Origin: JAZTZP01 sp045637525
GTDB lineage: Bacteria; Bacillota; Clostridia; UBA1381
Assembly: GCA_045637525.1 (NCBI GenBank)
Contig: JAZTZP010000159.1
Location: 80,048-144,047, forward strand
Direction: 5' to 3'
DNA: 64,000 nt
Of this stretch, positions 1 to 9,324 are shown piece after piece (within the stretch, counting starts at the first letter, position 1; each line of letters starts with the position of its first letter). Below the pieces are notes generated by a model. It saw only the letters and a list, made by a program, of their open reading frames with translations. It was not told the origin of the DNA and did not search any database. A program made the translations under genes and the position numbers.

Positions 1-1095
1 ATTAGAACATTCCGTAAGTCCCGGTACAATCTGATGTAAAACAACATCAATCCCCGACATGTCCTGACCTTCCAAGGCTCTGAAATAATGTCCCGGTCCA
101 TTACCTGTTTTTGCGTGGATATTATTGTCCTCAACAACATGTCCGATATACATAACATTATGCTCACGGCACCAGTTGCCTAATTTATCTCCGAAATTCT
201 TCTTATATTCTGTTGTTATGGTGTCCATATATGAATATCTGATATTCCCGGAAACTTCCTCAATATCAAACCAAAGTCCTGCAAGGCTTTTCATATCTAC
301 CATTTCTTTTAGATTATCATTCCAGGGATAATGAACAAACGGTATTCCCATATCCGGAGAAAAACCTTTATCAGTATTATTTAAAAAACTCGGCTCATCA
401 GAGAAAAATCCTGAAAACGTATTCCCGAAATATTCTGAGAATCGCACATAGTGAGGCTGATAAACTTCTTCTATAAATAAGTCAACCGCTTCAGGGTTAA
501 GCATATCACAAAAAGGAAGATGTCTTTCGGCCTTTCCATGCTTTGTTTTTATCATAAACACAATTCTCCACATTCCTTCAGGTAAGTCAAAATACACCAT
601 ATCTCCTGAAAGACCGTGTGTTATATCAATAATTTCTGAGTATTTGTCGCTGTTTGGAATATGCTTCAGTGCCGAAATTGCAATAATTTCATCTTCATCA
701 CTCTCAATCCAACAAGAAGCCATTGCAGCACCATCTTTAACAGGACCTGCTACATCAATATGCTGTTCTGTTATACCAAAAGCTTGAAGGTGCTTATATT
801 TTTCTTCAAAAATACCGTTTGCGTAACCTGTGGGAAAATGCTTATCATCTAAAATCCACACATTCATATCCCGCTTCTTACACTCATCAAATATTAACCC
901 AATATCCGACCACCAGTCATCACGACAAAATTCTTCATGAGTTCTTGACTCAAGGCAGACAGAGCGTATTCCGCAACTATGAATGCGCTCAATCTCTGCA
1001 ACTATAAATTTATCATCTTCATTATGAAGCCATAAAAACGGAGCTATATAATCGTGCTGTGCATTGTTTAAATTATCCTGTAATCTTCTATCCAT
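1..1095 (-). CDS. GH106-like glycoside hydrolase (putative alpha-L-rhamnosidase), C-terminus beyond window
   Basis: An open frame of 365 codons runs from an ATG at 1095 off the left edge, so only the N-terminal part is visible. It begins MDRRLQDNLNNAQHDYIAPF and contains FLWLHNEDD, CGIRSVCLESRTH, WILDDKHFPTGYANG and, further on, YIGHVVEDNNIHAKTGNGPG and GQDMSGIDVVLHQIVPG. These are the conserved blocks I associate with the TIM-barrel catalytic part of large GH106-type rhamnosidases. There is no signal peptide, so a cytoplasmic enzyme acting on imported oligosaccharides is likely. An AGGAG-type ribosome site lies just upstream and only 24 bases separate it from the deacetylase gene, so it is probably the last or near-last gene of the left cluster. 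Substrate (rhamnose in pectin side chains or RG-I/RG-II) is inferred from the GH105 and CE12-like neighbours. A related GH2-like assignment is possible because the C-terminal domains are not visible. Confidence 0.7.
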   Translation of the reverse strand, partial: MDRRLQDNLNNAQHDYIAPFLWLHNEDDKFIVAEIERIHSCGIRSVCLESRTHEEFCRDDWWSDIGLIFDECKKRDMNVWILDDKHFPTGYANGIFEEKYKHLQAFGITEQHIDVAGPVKDGAAMASCWIESDEDEIIAISALKHIPNSDKYSEIIDITHGLSGDMVYFDLPEGMWRIVFMIKTKHGKAERHLPFCDMLNPEAVDLFIEEVYQPHYVRFSEYFGNTFSGFFSDEPSFLNNTDKGFSPDMGIPFVHYPWNDNLKEMVDMKSLAGLWFDIEEVSGNIRYSYMDTITTEYKKNFGDKLGNWCREHNVMYIGHVVEDNNIHAKTGNGPGHYFRALEGQDMSGIDVVLHQIVPGLTECSN

Positions 1096-1119
1096 TTAAA
1101 TTCTCCTGTTCCCTGTTTT

Positions 1120-1971
1120 CTACAGCTTAAGAGTCTGTCCCGATGATATTTTATATATTTGCCTGTCCTCATCAAACCATATATCATAAAGTGTAGGATT
1201 ATACACAATACTACCGTCAGCACTGTATACAAGTGAATTATATGCTTTTGTATATTCATATATCTCAATATTAGTTGCGTACCAAAATTCATCATGTCCT
1301 GCAAGTTTTTCAGAAATTTTCTCTAAAAGTTCCCAGTTATTATAACGTTCAAACTCCGTACTGTGTCCCCATAAGTAAAACAGTTTTGGTGTACGCCTTG
1401 CAGGATTTATATTTTGTGATAAGTCAAGATTTATAAACTCATCTATAAGTACCATAATCTCAGGATTAGTATGATGTGCAGAAGGCATCCATGCATGCCA
1501 ATCCTGCGGAAGTTCAAAAGAATTATTATCTCCTCCCCAAGTACGTGAATAGACAATATCCAGATCTTCTAAATATCCTTTTATGCTGTCATAAGTAACA
1601 GCATTCGCAAAGTGACTTATTCCCGTATCTGGATATGCCATCCCGCGTATTATAATTCCATATCTTTCCTCAAGTTCAAGACGACAATCAAGAACATCCC
1701 TTATTCCTTCAACAGGTCGCAAAGTCCCTTCCGCCCGATGGTTAGCACCGTGAATTGCAATCTCATGACCTTTTTTTATAATATATTCCGTAACCTGTTC
1801 TTTTGTCATAAAAACCGGTCTCATTTTTTGGCTGTTGAGATTGAAAGTACATTTTAAACCGGCTTTAGTTATAATTTCTGAAAATTTAATATCTGTAGGA
1901 TAACCGTCATCGTAACTTAATGTAACAGCTTTTTCTTTGCCTCCCGGAAAACGCATAAATCTATATCTCAT
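1120..1971 (-). CDS. Polysaccharide deacetylase family protein (NodB-like, CE4)
   Basis: Predicted protein of 283 residues with a NodB-type fold. Near the N-terminus the SYDDG motif (Asp21-Asp22) fits the catalytic/metal Asp pair, and HGANH (His74, His78) fits the metal-binding His pair of CE4 deacetylases. It has no signal peptide, unlike wall-modifying family members, so an intracellular substrate such as an acetylated or N-acetylated oligosaccharide is more likely. I chose the ATG at 1971 because an AAAGG ribosome site lies 8 bases upstream; the frame can be extended to a TTG at 1989 that overlaps the stop of the upstream SLH gene, but it has no suitable site. It sits between an SLH gene and the GH106-like gene on the same strand. 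The exact substrate cannot be read from sequence. Confidence 0.75.
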   Translation of the reverse strand: MRYRFMRFPGGKEKAVTLSYDDGYPTDIKFSEIITKAGLKCTFNLNSQKMRPVFMTKEQVTEYIIKKGHEIAIHGANHRAEGTLRPVEGIRDVLDCRLELEERYGIIIRGMAYPDTGISHFANAVTYDSIKGYLEDLDIVYSRTWGGDNNSFELPQDWHAWMPSAHHTNPEIMVLIDEFINLDLSQNINPARRTPKLFYLWGHSTEFERYNNWELLEKISEKLAGHDEFWYATNIEIYEYTKAYNSLVYSADGSIVYNPTLYDIWFDEDRQIYKISSGQTLKL

Positions 1972-1985
1972 AAATTCTACCTTTC

Positions 1986-4562
1986 TCAATCGGCTCTATA
2001 TATCACAAGTACCCCTGTTTCTCCCTGATGCATTCTTACAAATGCTTTGTCTTTAAGATCAGGATTTGTTTCAAGACTCATTATATCAAAGGCTGTTATC
2101 GGCTCACAGACTATACGTCCTTTTTGAACACTTACCTGATAAACTCCTGTATTATTTAATGAACAAAGATAATCCTCCGGTACACTCAATCCATCAAATG
2201 CAATCTTTACAAAATTATCCCGTACATATTCAACAACTCCGGTTCTGTGAAGATTTTCATTACCATAGGATACACCCGAATCATCTCCATCATTATTACC
2301 ATACATTTTCATCTCGCTGTAATCAAATATGAGCTTAACCAGCACTATTTCATTTTTATTGTCAATTGCATATCTTATACAATCTCCCACACCCAGCTCT
2401 ATTTCTTCGCCCTGTACAGTTTTATAATACGCAAGCTCATTTTCGCTCAAAACAAATTCTACCTCTTGATTTTTAACAAAACCCTTAAAAACTTTTACTA
2501 CTTCTTCCCTCTTATTATCATATTTTTCCTGAATTTTGCTAATCAGCATTATGGGACTTGTTTTAATAAGCTCAACTTTTTTCGCCATAAAAAGAACATC
2601 GGCATATATATCGGAGTTACCAACTCTGTAACCTGTAGTTGAAGGATAATACCAACCGCTTAATAAGTCTGTTATTTTTTCAAATGAATAAGCACTTTCA
2701 TCCGTCGGACTTTTTAAATCATCCTGTCTTATAATAATGGTATCATTGTTTACAGCAATTCTGCCTCCGATCAGTTCTGCATTCTTCCAATATCTGGTGT
2801 AAGCATTGTTAGCATCAGGAAGTGTTGCCAGCTTTTGAAGTCCATCATAATTTTCATCATCAGATGCGATTTCAAAAGCTTTCATAATACCGTCTTTTTC
2901 CGAAAATCTGATTAATTGCGGTTCTTGCAATATTTTTATTGCATCTTTTGTTAAAAGTCTTTCATCGTAATTTAAGCACACGACTTTTTCAGAAACTGTA
3001 AGGATATATTTTTTCTCATCGGTTCCGATTATTTTTACATAGCCCACTGAAGAATCGTCTTCTGATAAATTAGCAAATATTACATACCCGATCTTATATG
3101 TGCTTTCACTATCTCCGATTCTTGAAAATATATTTTTCTGACTGTCAAGAGCAAAAGTATATGTTGTTCCTACCCTTATGTCTTCTGAAAAGCCTTTTAC
3201 CGTCCTGTATTCCGTTCCGTCATCTGCCTGTATAACAGCAAAATCATCTTCATCACTTCGGTACACTTGTGAAACAGTAAATGAAACTTTGTCTGAAACA
3301 ACTGTTATTGTTATAAATTTCTTATCCTCTGAAATACTTATCTCCAAAACATTATTCTCAGAAATATTGCCAAGCTCAAGATTATTACCTTCAGTATCAA
3401 CTATTCTGCAATCACCGTAATCATCTAAGCTTATTATAGTATCAGAATTTTCAAACATAATTTGTTCATACTTTGTATTTACGTATTTCACCAGATAAAT
3501 ATCATATGTGGTTATATCCAATATGTCAATATATCCATCATCATCATTATCAATGCAAACTACCGAGCCATTACCCGATACATCAAAAGATTTTGTAAGA
3601 TTTATTCTTGAATTATTATGTATACTGATACAGGTTCTGCTAAGCTTCGCCTCTTTAACTTTTCGCCCGTTCTGCTCTGTATATACAAGTTTATCGGGAT
3701 TCAGGGATTCTAAGTCATCAAAATCAATTTCCGCTATGCTGTTTCTTTCTTCTTCAATATAGAGAATCACTAATTCCTCTGACGAATCCCCGGTATAGTA
3801 AACTGTAACGTTCTGACCAAAGTATAAATCATTATACTTTTCATAACCTAACTTAAACAATTCCCCATTCACAGTAATGTAATTATACTTTGTTGGTTCT
3901 GAATAAATAGATTTTTTATAATTTCCGTCAACAATTCCCTCCACATATCCAATATCATATAATTCACTGAGCAAAGTTTTATCTTCAGCAAAATAGTAAG
4001 AGCCGACATAATCAGTTGCAATAAAGTCTGCAGTTAATGCATTATAAATTAATACAGCCAGGTTATTATATGTAAACCCACGGGTTGCATCTACTTTTAA
4101 ATTCTTATACAGTCCAAGTTTTGTTGCTAAAACCTCTGCACCGCCTAAATTTTCAACCATGTCGCTTCCATATAATGCTCTGAGTAAAATAGTAATTGCT
4201 TCATCGGAACTGATTGTGGCATACGGTCTGAAAAAACCGTCTGTGTCGCCTTTAATAATTCCCATATTATATGCTATGTTGGCTGTCAAAAAAAACTCAT
4301 CATCTTTTGTTACATCAAAGAAAGGTTGCATATCTTCCGTATGATGCTGCTTAAAATCTGTTTTTACTACTTTAAAAACTGCTTTTACAAATTCTATACG
4401 GGATACTTCGGCATCAGATTTATAGTTTTCATCCATGCTGATTATACCAATAGCATCAAGAAAATCTTCTTCAGAAATTTCACTTTCAGCAAATGCAGTA
4501 TTTGTTATAAATTGCATCGCTGCCAGTAAAACTAATGATATATATATTAAAAATTTCTTCAT
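1986..4562 (-). CDS. Secreted protein with N-terminal SLH repeats, second member of an SLH gene pair
   Basis: 858 residues. Residues 1-25 form a signal peptide ending AFA. Residues about 30-180 hold two to three divergent SLH repeats (DVTKDDEFFLTANIAYNMGI, then GFFRPYATISSDEAITILLR). The remaining ~670 residues are acidic, beta-rich and without a family I recognise; short segments of the type 'D...V.I..D...Y.I' recur. The start has a GAGGAGGG ribosome site that lies inside the last codons of the upstream SLH gene, with only 3 bases between stop and start, so the two are translationally coupled. The same architecture and linkage recur at 55740-58427, including a similar short C-terminal segment (DKAFVRMH... 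here, DKLFIKTA... there). SLH repeats normally bind pyruvylated secondary wall polymer, so this is probably a surface protein. No catalytic motif is visible. Confidence 0.8.
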   Translation of the reverse strand: MKKFLIYISLVLLAAMQFITNTAFAESEISEEDFLDAIGIISMDENYKSDAEVSRIEFVKAVFKVVKTDFKQHHTEDMQPFFDVTKDDEFFLTANIAYNMGIIKGDTDGFFRPYATISSDEAITILLRALYGSDMVENLGGAEVLATKLGLYKNLKVDATRGFTYNNLAVLIYNALTADFIATDYVGSYYFAEDKTLLSELYDIGYVEGIVDGNYKKSIYSEPTKYNYITVNGELFKLGYEKYNDLYFGQNVTVYYTGDSSEELVILYIEEERNSIAEIDFDDLESLNPDKLVYTEQNGRKVKEAKLSRTCISIHNNSRINLTKSFDVSGNGSVVCIDNDDDGYIDILDITTYDIYLVKYVNTKYEQIMFENSDTIISLDDYGDCRIVDTEGNNLELGNISENNVLEISISEDKKFITITVVSDKVSFTVSQVYRSDEDDFAVIQADDGTEYRTVKGFSEDIRVGTTYTFALDSQKNIFSRIGDSESTYKIGYVIFANLSEDDSSVGYVKIIGTDEKKYILTVSEKVVCLNYDERLLTKDAIKILQEPQLIRFSEKDGIMKAFEIASDDENYDGLQKLATLPDANNAYTRYWKNAELIGGRIAVNNDTIIIRQDDLKSPTDESAYSFEKITDLLSGWYYPSTTGYRVGNSDIYADVLFMAKKVELIKTSPIMLISKIQEKYDNKREEVVKVFKGFVKNQEVEFVLSENELAYYKTVQGEEIELGVGDCIRYAIDNKNEIVLVKLIFDYSEMKMYGNNDGDDSGVSYGNENLHRTGVVEYVRDNFVKIAFDGLSVPEDYLCSLNNTGVYQVSVQKGRIVCEPITAFDIMSLETNPDLKDKAFVRMHQGETGVLVIYRAD

Positions 4563-4565
4563 ACT

Positions 4566-7500
4566 TTATCCCTCCTCTGTTACCATAAAAATGTATGCTT
4601 CATAAATAAGCTTTGCCGCCTCAGCACGAGTGGTATTTTCTTCAGGTGCAAAGTAGTTACCTTCCACACCGTTTACTATTCCGCTTTTTGCCATACCAAA
4701 AACTGCCTCTTTTGCATAATCTGCAATAAGCTCTTCATCAATAAAAGGTATATACTCGCCAAATTCTGAAAAACCTGTATTTAAATTTTTAAGAACTCTT
4801 GCAATAATTACTGTTGCATCCTGGCGACTGATTTTGTCCTCAGCTCCAAAAAGCTCTTCAGAATATCCTGTTACAATTCCGTTTTTCGCTGCAGTCATAA
4901 CATATGGCTTATACCAACTATCATCTGAAACATCTGAAAATGTACTCTTTAAATCTTCAAGTGTATAATCAAAAGTAAGAAGTAACATTTTTACAAACTC
5001 TCCGCGAGTAACCATATCTTCGGGTGCAAAAATCCCTTCTGCCTTTCCTGCGATACTTCCTTTTTTAGCTAAAAACGCAACTGCAGGCTTTGCCCATTCA
5101 AATTTATTCAAATCAGCAAACTCGACCGAATGAGCTTCCATACTGTCGCCATCCTCTTTTTTGTCGCTAACGCTGTTTTGCAGTATCATCACAGATTCGG
5201 ACGGACGTGAGCTTCCGCCCCCACCACCGCCTCCGCCGCCGGAACCACCCGGGACTTGCGATGAATTTTGTTTTCTTGCAGCCGCAACTGCATCATCAAT
5301 TAAATCTTCAATTCCGCTGACTGAATCTATCTCATCTATATGGTCTAATATGTATTTTTCAGCAATATTCTTACTTTTGTTATTTAGTGACTTATATTCT
5401 GAGATATTTCTTATTCTGTTACCGTACGTATCAATCGTTTCTCTTACAAAATCTACAGTCTTTGCTGATTTAAAATTATTAACCATGTAAAGAGTTTCCA
5501 GCAAATCTACCACGAAATCCTGAATATCTGATACTGTGTAGGTTTTGTCTTTCAGAATATCTTCTAAGACCTCGTCCGGCTTTACACCGTTTTGTTTCAT
5601 GGTATTATAAGCATCCTCGTCAACTCCGAGAATATAACGTAAGCTTTCTATTTTTTCAGGATTTTCACAAACCTCTTTTAAAGCATTTTCAATACAATTT
5701 GCATCAGAAGATACAAACTTTCCTTTATTTCCGTTTAAATAATATGTATATTCTCCCGATGGAATACCTCTTACCGAAAAAGCACATTTTCCGTTTTTAT
5801 CAGTCTTTGATGTGTTTATATAAATAAGATTTTCCGATAAACTCCGATCACTAAAATCCTTAAAATCAAAGTCAGACTTGAAAACGCATAATGTATTTTC
5901 GGTGTCCTTATCGCCTTTTGAGGTAAATACCGATATAGCATCTCCATCTACAATCTGATATGCACATTTTTCTGATGAATATCTGTAAAGCTCGTTATCA
6001 ACTTCACTTTCATTACCAAACAGAACAGGCAAATTAATATCTGCAAGCTCCATTTTCGATATATCGGTAAATGCAAACAGCTTAATATACATGTTCTGTT
6101 TGTCATCCTCTGAATATTCTGATAAATCAAAATTTAAACTCAAATTGCCGTTGCTGTCAGAATTGATATTTAAGGTTTTTACCGTTCTGTCAAGCACTTC
6201 ATCAGCATTATCGCCTTTTTTCATAAGCAATCCCACAAAAGTCGGTGAAATCACATCGGTAAAACTTTGTGATGTAACAACTTCCAAATCCACTGATATT
6301 TCTGTACTACCTTCTGTTTTTTCTGCAGAAGTCACTACATCTGATACATCAAAGGTATTACCCTCAGTTATATCAAGCTTCTTCTCCGCTAACAGAAGCT
6401 CCCTATATGAAGAATCTATATCTTCATCTGTACTTTCCATATTCAGATATACTGCTGCCGCTTTGCTTATTGCTGACTTTGCATATTGAAATTTTTCCTC
6501 AGAATAAACCTTATCCTCATAATTTTGCACTGCTTTAGAATCAACGTTTCTCATTAAAGAAACCAATTCGCCTGCAGTATATAACGGATTTTCACCGGTT
6601 TGGGAATAATACTTGGTAACGGTCATATTATCAATATTCGCACTCCATTCCCGTTCCTGTCCGAAATCTGAATCTTTTACATTTGAAATCATAACACGAG
6701 CCTTAGCAAACCCTTTTGTTTCTTTCATATGTAACGGATAATTGGCACTTAAAAGTTCGTTATCCGCATAAATTCCTATAATTTTCTGACTTGTATTTCC
6801 GTCACTATCTGTTAACTCCATAACAACTCTGACGTTTTTCATTTTAGATGGTTCTTTAATGGGGTCGAGAATCACTTCTCCTTCCACAAGTCCCGAAATA
6901 CGAATAGTATTACCGCCGGTGATATAAAGATTTGCCATATTAGTGTCCGCTGAATCTCTGAAATAAACGAAAATATTTTTTCCGTACTTAGACATATTAT
7001 AACTTGCAAAATCAATTCCGAACTCAACATAGCAATTTGCTTCTTCATCGGCAAAATTTATCTTTTTATTTCCAAATCCGAAATCAACAAACTGACTCAC
7101 GTTTTTCTTCGACATATCACATTTGATTTTCAGCGTATTGTTTCCGAAAGCAGTATTATCATATATTTCGCTCTCTATTATTCCTTCACCATAGGTTACA
7201 TCAAATTCACTTTCTGAAAGAGGTGATTCAAAATTTTCACTCATTGTGAAAGGTTCATTTGATGGAGGTTCAGGAATATCAGGTGTAACATCTGAAAATG
7301 CTTTTAACTCTTCAACCACGCCGTCAACTTCACTTTGAATCGCTATCGGATTCTTAGCAATTAAAACCGCATTATCAAAAACCGATTTTTGTACATCTGT
7401 TAAAGATGTTACATCAATTTTATCAAGCACGCTCTTTAAAACAGCTTTTGAGGCAATAGGTGATGTTCCATCCTCTGATGTGTAAGTTACAACATTTACA

Positions 7501-8201
7501 TTATCAATGTATAATGTATCGGCAACTGAGCCTTTGCCTATATAAATTCTGAATTGATTGAATGTTTCTGCTGTAGTTTCTGCACACACAAGAGGTTCTT
7601 CGGATAAATCCGCAACAAGTTCATCATTTACATAAATTCCAACAACTGTTTTTGCATCCAGGTCTACACGAATTCTGACATTATTAAATACCTTGTTTGT
7701 TCCCGTTGTTATTGTTGCATGTGTTATCGTATTATTACTGATAAGGTTTCCTAATGCATTTAAGTTCAGATTATAACTACCACCAAAATCAAATAATACA
7801 CCGGTTGTCCCGTTTTCAAGTTTAAGATCATACGAAAATTCCGCATATGAATTTTCCGGAGCATTCGCTCCTATAGCAATAGGTTCATCTAATGTAAATA
7901 CCATACGCTGCAAATTCCCAGGTTTGTTCTGAGCATATTTTAACATTGCTCCATAATAAGGAATAGGATTTTCATCAATTACCGGAGCACCATCCTTTAT
8001 TCCTCCTGATTTCGGTTTATGCTGAAATTTCATTCCGTTGTGAGTTTCCTCCACAGTAGTTACATCATCAAAATCAGCCGATGCATAAACCATCATATCA
8101 GAAATTTCAGCAAATACATTTACACCACTAAAGCTACTAATGAGCATTGACATCACAGCCAATACCGTTATTCCTTTTTTTATTAAAATCTTAGCATTCA
8201 T
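4566..8201 (-). CDS. Large secreted protein: lectin-like domains, helical stalk, poly-Gly linker and three C-terminal SLH repeats
   Basis: 1211 residues. A signal peptide covers about residues 1-31. Residues ~35-255 form a concanavalin/LamG-like beta-sandwich nearly identical to the three tandem copies in the CE12-like gene downstream of 16449. A second, diverged sandwich spans about 320-560, followed by an Ig-like segment, a helical region (about 850-990), a glycine/serine stretch encoded at about 5205-5255 (nine consecutive Gly codons) and three SLH repeats in the last ~180 residues (FAPEDMVTRGEFVKMLL, FGAEDKISRQDATVIIA, FAPEENTTRAEAAKLIY). This looks like a carbohydrate-binding protein displayed on the wall by its C-terminal SLH anchor. 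It is the first member of the pair with the 1986-4562 gene, whose ribosome site lies inside this gene's last codons. No catalytic residues seen. Confidence 0.82.
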   Translation of the reverse strand: MNAKILIKKGITVLAVMSMLISSFSGVNVFAEISDMMVYASADFDDVTTVEETHNGMKFQHKPKSGGIKDGAPVIDENPIPYYGAMLKYAQNKPGNLQRMVFTLDEPIAIGANAPENSYAEFSYDLKLENGTTGVLFDFGGSYNLNLNALGNLISNNTITHATITTGTNKVFNNVRIRVDLDAKTVVGIYVNDELVADLSEEPLVCAETTAETFNQFRIYIGKGSVADTLYIDNVNVVTYTSEDGTSPIASKAVLKSVLDKIDVTSLTDVQKSVFDNAVLIAKNPIAIQSEVDGVVEELKAFSDVTPDIPEPPSNEPFTMSENFESPLSESEFDVTYGEGIIESEIYDNTAFGNNTLKIKCDMSKKNVSQFVDFGFGNKKINFADEEANCYVEFGIDFASYNMSKYGKNIFVYFRDSADTNMANLYITGGNTIRISGLVEGEVILDPIKEPSKMKNVRVVMELTDSDGNTSQKIIGIYADNELLSANYPLHMKETKGFAKARVMISNVKDSDFGQEREWSANIDNMTVTKYYSQTGENPLYTAGELVSLMRNVDSKAVQNYEDKVYSEEKFQYAKSAISKAAAVYLNMESTDEDIDSSYRELLLAEKKLDITEGNTFDVSDVVTSAEKTEGSTEISVDLEVVTSQSFTDVISPTFVGLLMKKGDNADEVLDRTVKTLNINSDSNGNLSLNFDLSEYSEDDKQNMYIKLFAFTDISKMELADINLPVLFGNESEVDNELYRYSSEKCAYQIVDGDAISVFTSKGDKDTENTLCVFKSDFDFKDFSDRSLSENLIYINTSKTDKNGKCAFSVRGIPSGEYTYYLNGNKGKFVSSDANCIENALKEVCENPEKIESLRYILGVDEDAYNTMKQNGVKPDEVLEDILKDKTYTVSDIQDFVVDLLETLYMVNNFKSAKTVDFVRETIDTYGNRIRNISEYKSLNNKSKNIAEKYILDHIDEIDSVSGIEDLIDDAVAAARKQNSSQVPGGSGGGGGGGGGSSRPSESVMILQNSVSDKKEDGDSMEAHSVEFADLNKFEWAKPAVAFLAKKGSIAGKAEGIFAPEDMVTRGEFVKMLLLTFDYTLEDLKSTFSDVSDDSWYKPYVMTAAKNGIVTGYSEELFGAEDKISRQDATVIIARVLKNLNTGFSEFGEYIPFIDEELIADYAKEAVFGMAKSGIVNGVEGNYFAPEENTTRAEAAKLIYEAYIFMVTEEG
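7435..8090 (-). repeat. Dispersed copy of the lectin-like repeat found in tandem at 13871-16345
   Basis: The DNA encoding the first beta-sandwich of this gene is strongly similar to the three repeat units in the CE12-like gene. For example, the blocks around 7600-7720 and 7860-7990 match stretches near 15050-15130 and 15280-15400 with few differences. The two genes are about 3.6 kb apart on the same strand. This suggests duplication or gene conversion of a binding domain between neighbouring surface proteins. Confidence 0.75.
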
Positions 8202-8204
8202 ATT

Positions 8205-9305
8205 TTATTCCCCGTTTATTAAATTATCGTATGCATTACACATAAGCACAAATGCGCCCATACCATGTAAATCATTTTCATGGGTCGGTCTTTGCATATA
8301 AAAATCAAAGTCGCCAACACCTGTGCCGATGCACACATTAGGTACTACGATTGTTCCGTCTTCGTTTTCTTCTATCATGTTAATCACACCATGAAAACCT
8401 TTATCGACAATTGCCTTGAATTTATCCTCGATATATCCTGACTTAATTGCCATCGACATACCGCATACAAAAAGTGCAGAACAGGATAACTCAAGCCAGT
8501 TATCAGGATTATTTCCCTTATCTACAACCTGATACCAACAGCCTGATTCTTCATCCTGATATCTTGCTATGGCAGTACAATAATCTTTTACAATCCCGAT
8601 AAGTTCAGCTTTAATTTCCAAGGAATCGGGTATATATTCTAAAATCGTTGTAAGAGCAACAATATACCAACCTGCAGCTCTGCCCCATACTTCCGGAGAA
8701 CATCCCGTTATCGGGTCTGCCCATGGTTCTTTCTTACTTTCATCCCACGCATGATATAAAAGACCGTTTTCCTGCTTTTTGCAGTATTTCCACATAAGAG
8801 TCGCCTGGCGATAAATTTCTTCAAAGCACCATTCCTGATTATACTTTGCACCATACATAGCCATAAGCTGACCGCCCATGTAAAGACCATCAAGCCACAT
8901 CTGATCGGGATGAATATACTTATGCCAAAAACCGCCCACGCTGTTTTTCGGCCACTCTTTTATATGTCCCATAATGGTGTGAAGTGCTTTTTCATATCGT
9001 TTATCTCCAGTTTCCTCTATTAATCGGAATAATAAAATGCCCGGTTGCAAATCGTCAAGACGCTCCTTTTCATAGTTTATTATGTTTCCGTCCTCATCAA
9101 TGAGACTATCAATATATCTTTTTATGTAGTCCCCGTATTCTTTGTTTTCTGTCAGGTAATATACACCTTCCATACCTGATAAAAATACTCCCTGATGATA
9201 ATGAAAAAGTCCATCGGGCGGCAGTTTTTCTGCCGCATATTTTTTCATAAGGGTTCTGCATCCTGCTTCTGCATATTCAAGTGCCGTCTTTATTGTCTTT
9301 ACCAT
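8205..9305 (-). CDS. GH105 unsaturated rhamnogalacturonyl hydrolase
   Basis: 366 residues, a normal length for GH105 (GH88/105, PF07470) enzymes such as B. subtilis YteR. The (alpha/alpha)6-barrel landmarks are present: DGLFHYHQGVFLSGMEG near the N-terminus, HPDQMWLDGLYMGGQL with Asp139 at the position of the catalytic Asp of YteR, CSPEVWGRAAGWY and a C-terminal GDFDFYMQRPTHENDLHG. The family hydrates and cleaves the unsaturated galacturonyl residue left by rhamnogalacturonan lyases. There is no signal peptide, so it acts in the cytoplasm on imported disaccharides or oligosaccharides. The start has a GGAGG site. It lies between the beta-helix frame and the SLH pair, 3 bases from the next gene, which marks the whole cluster as directed at rhamnogalacturonan I. 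Confidence 0.93.
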   Translation of the reverse strand: MVKTIKTALEYAEAGCRTLMKKYAAEKLPPDGLFHYHQGVFLSGMEGVYYLTENKEYGDYIKRYIDSLIDEDGNIINYEKERLDDLQPGILLFRLIEETGDKRYEKALHTIMGHIKEWPKNSVGGFWHKYIHPDQMWLDGLYMGGQLMAMYGAKYNQEWCFEEIYRQATLMWKYCKKQENGLLYHAWDESKKEPWADPITGCSPEVWGRAAGWYIVALTTILEYIPDSLEIKAELIGIVKDYCTAIARYQDEESGCWYQVVDKGNNPDNWLELSCSALFVCGMSMAIKSGYIEDKFKAIVDKGFHGVINMIEENEDGTIVVPNVCIGTGVGDFDFYMQRPTHENDLHGMGAFVLMCNAYDNLINGE

Positions 9306-9324
9306 TTTAAAATTTTTCCTCCAA

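Noticed and set aside
5161..5490. Plus-strand proline-rich ORF
   Set aside because: It is the complement of the poly-glycine linker codons of the SLH gene on the minus strand, without a ribosome site.
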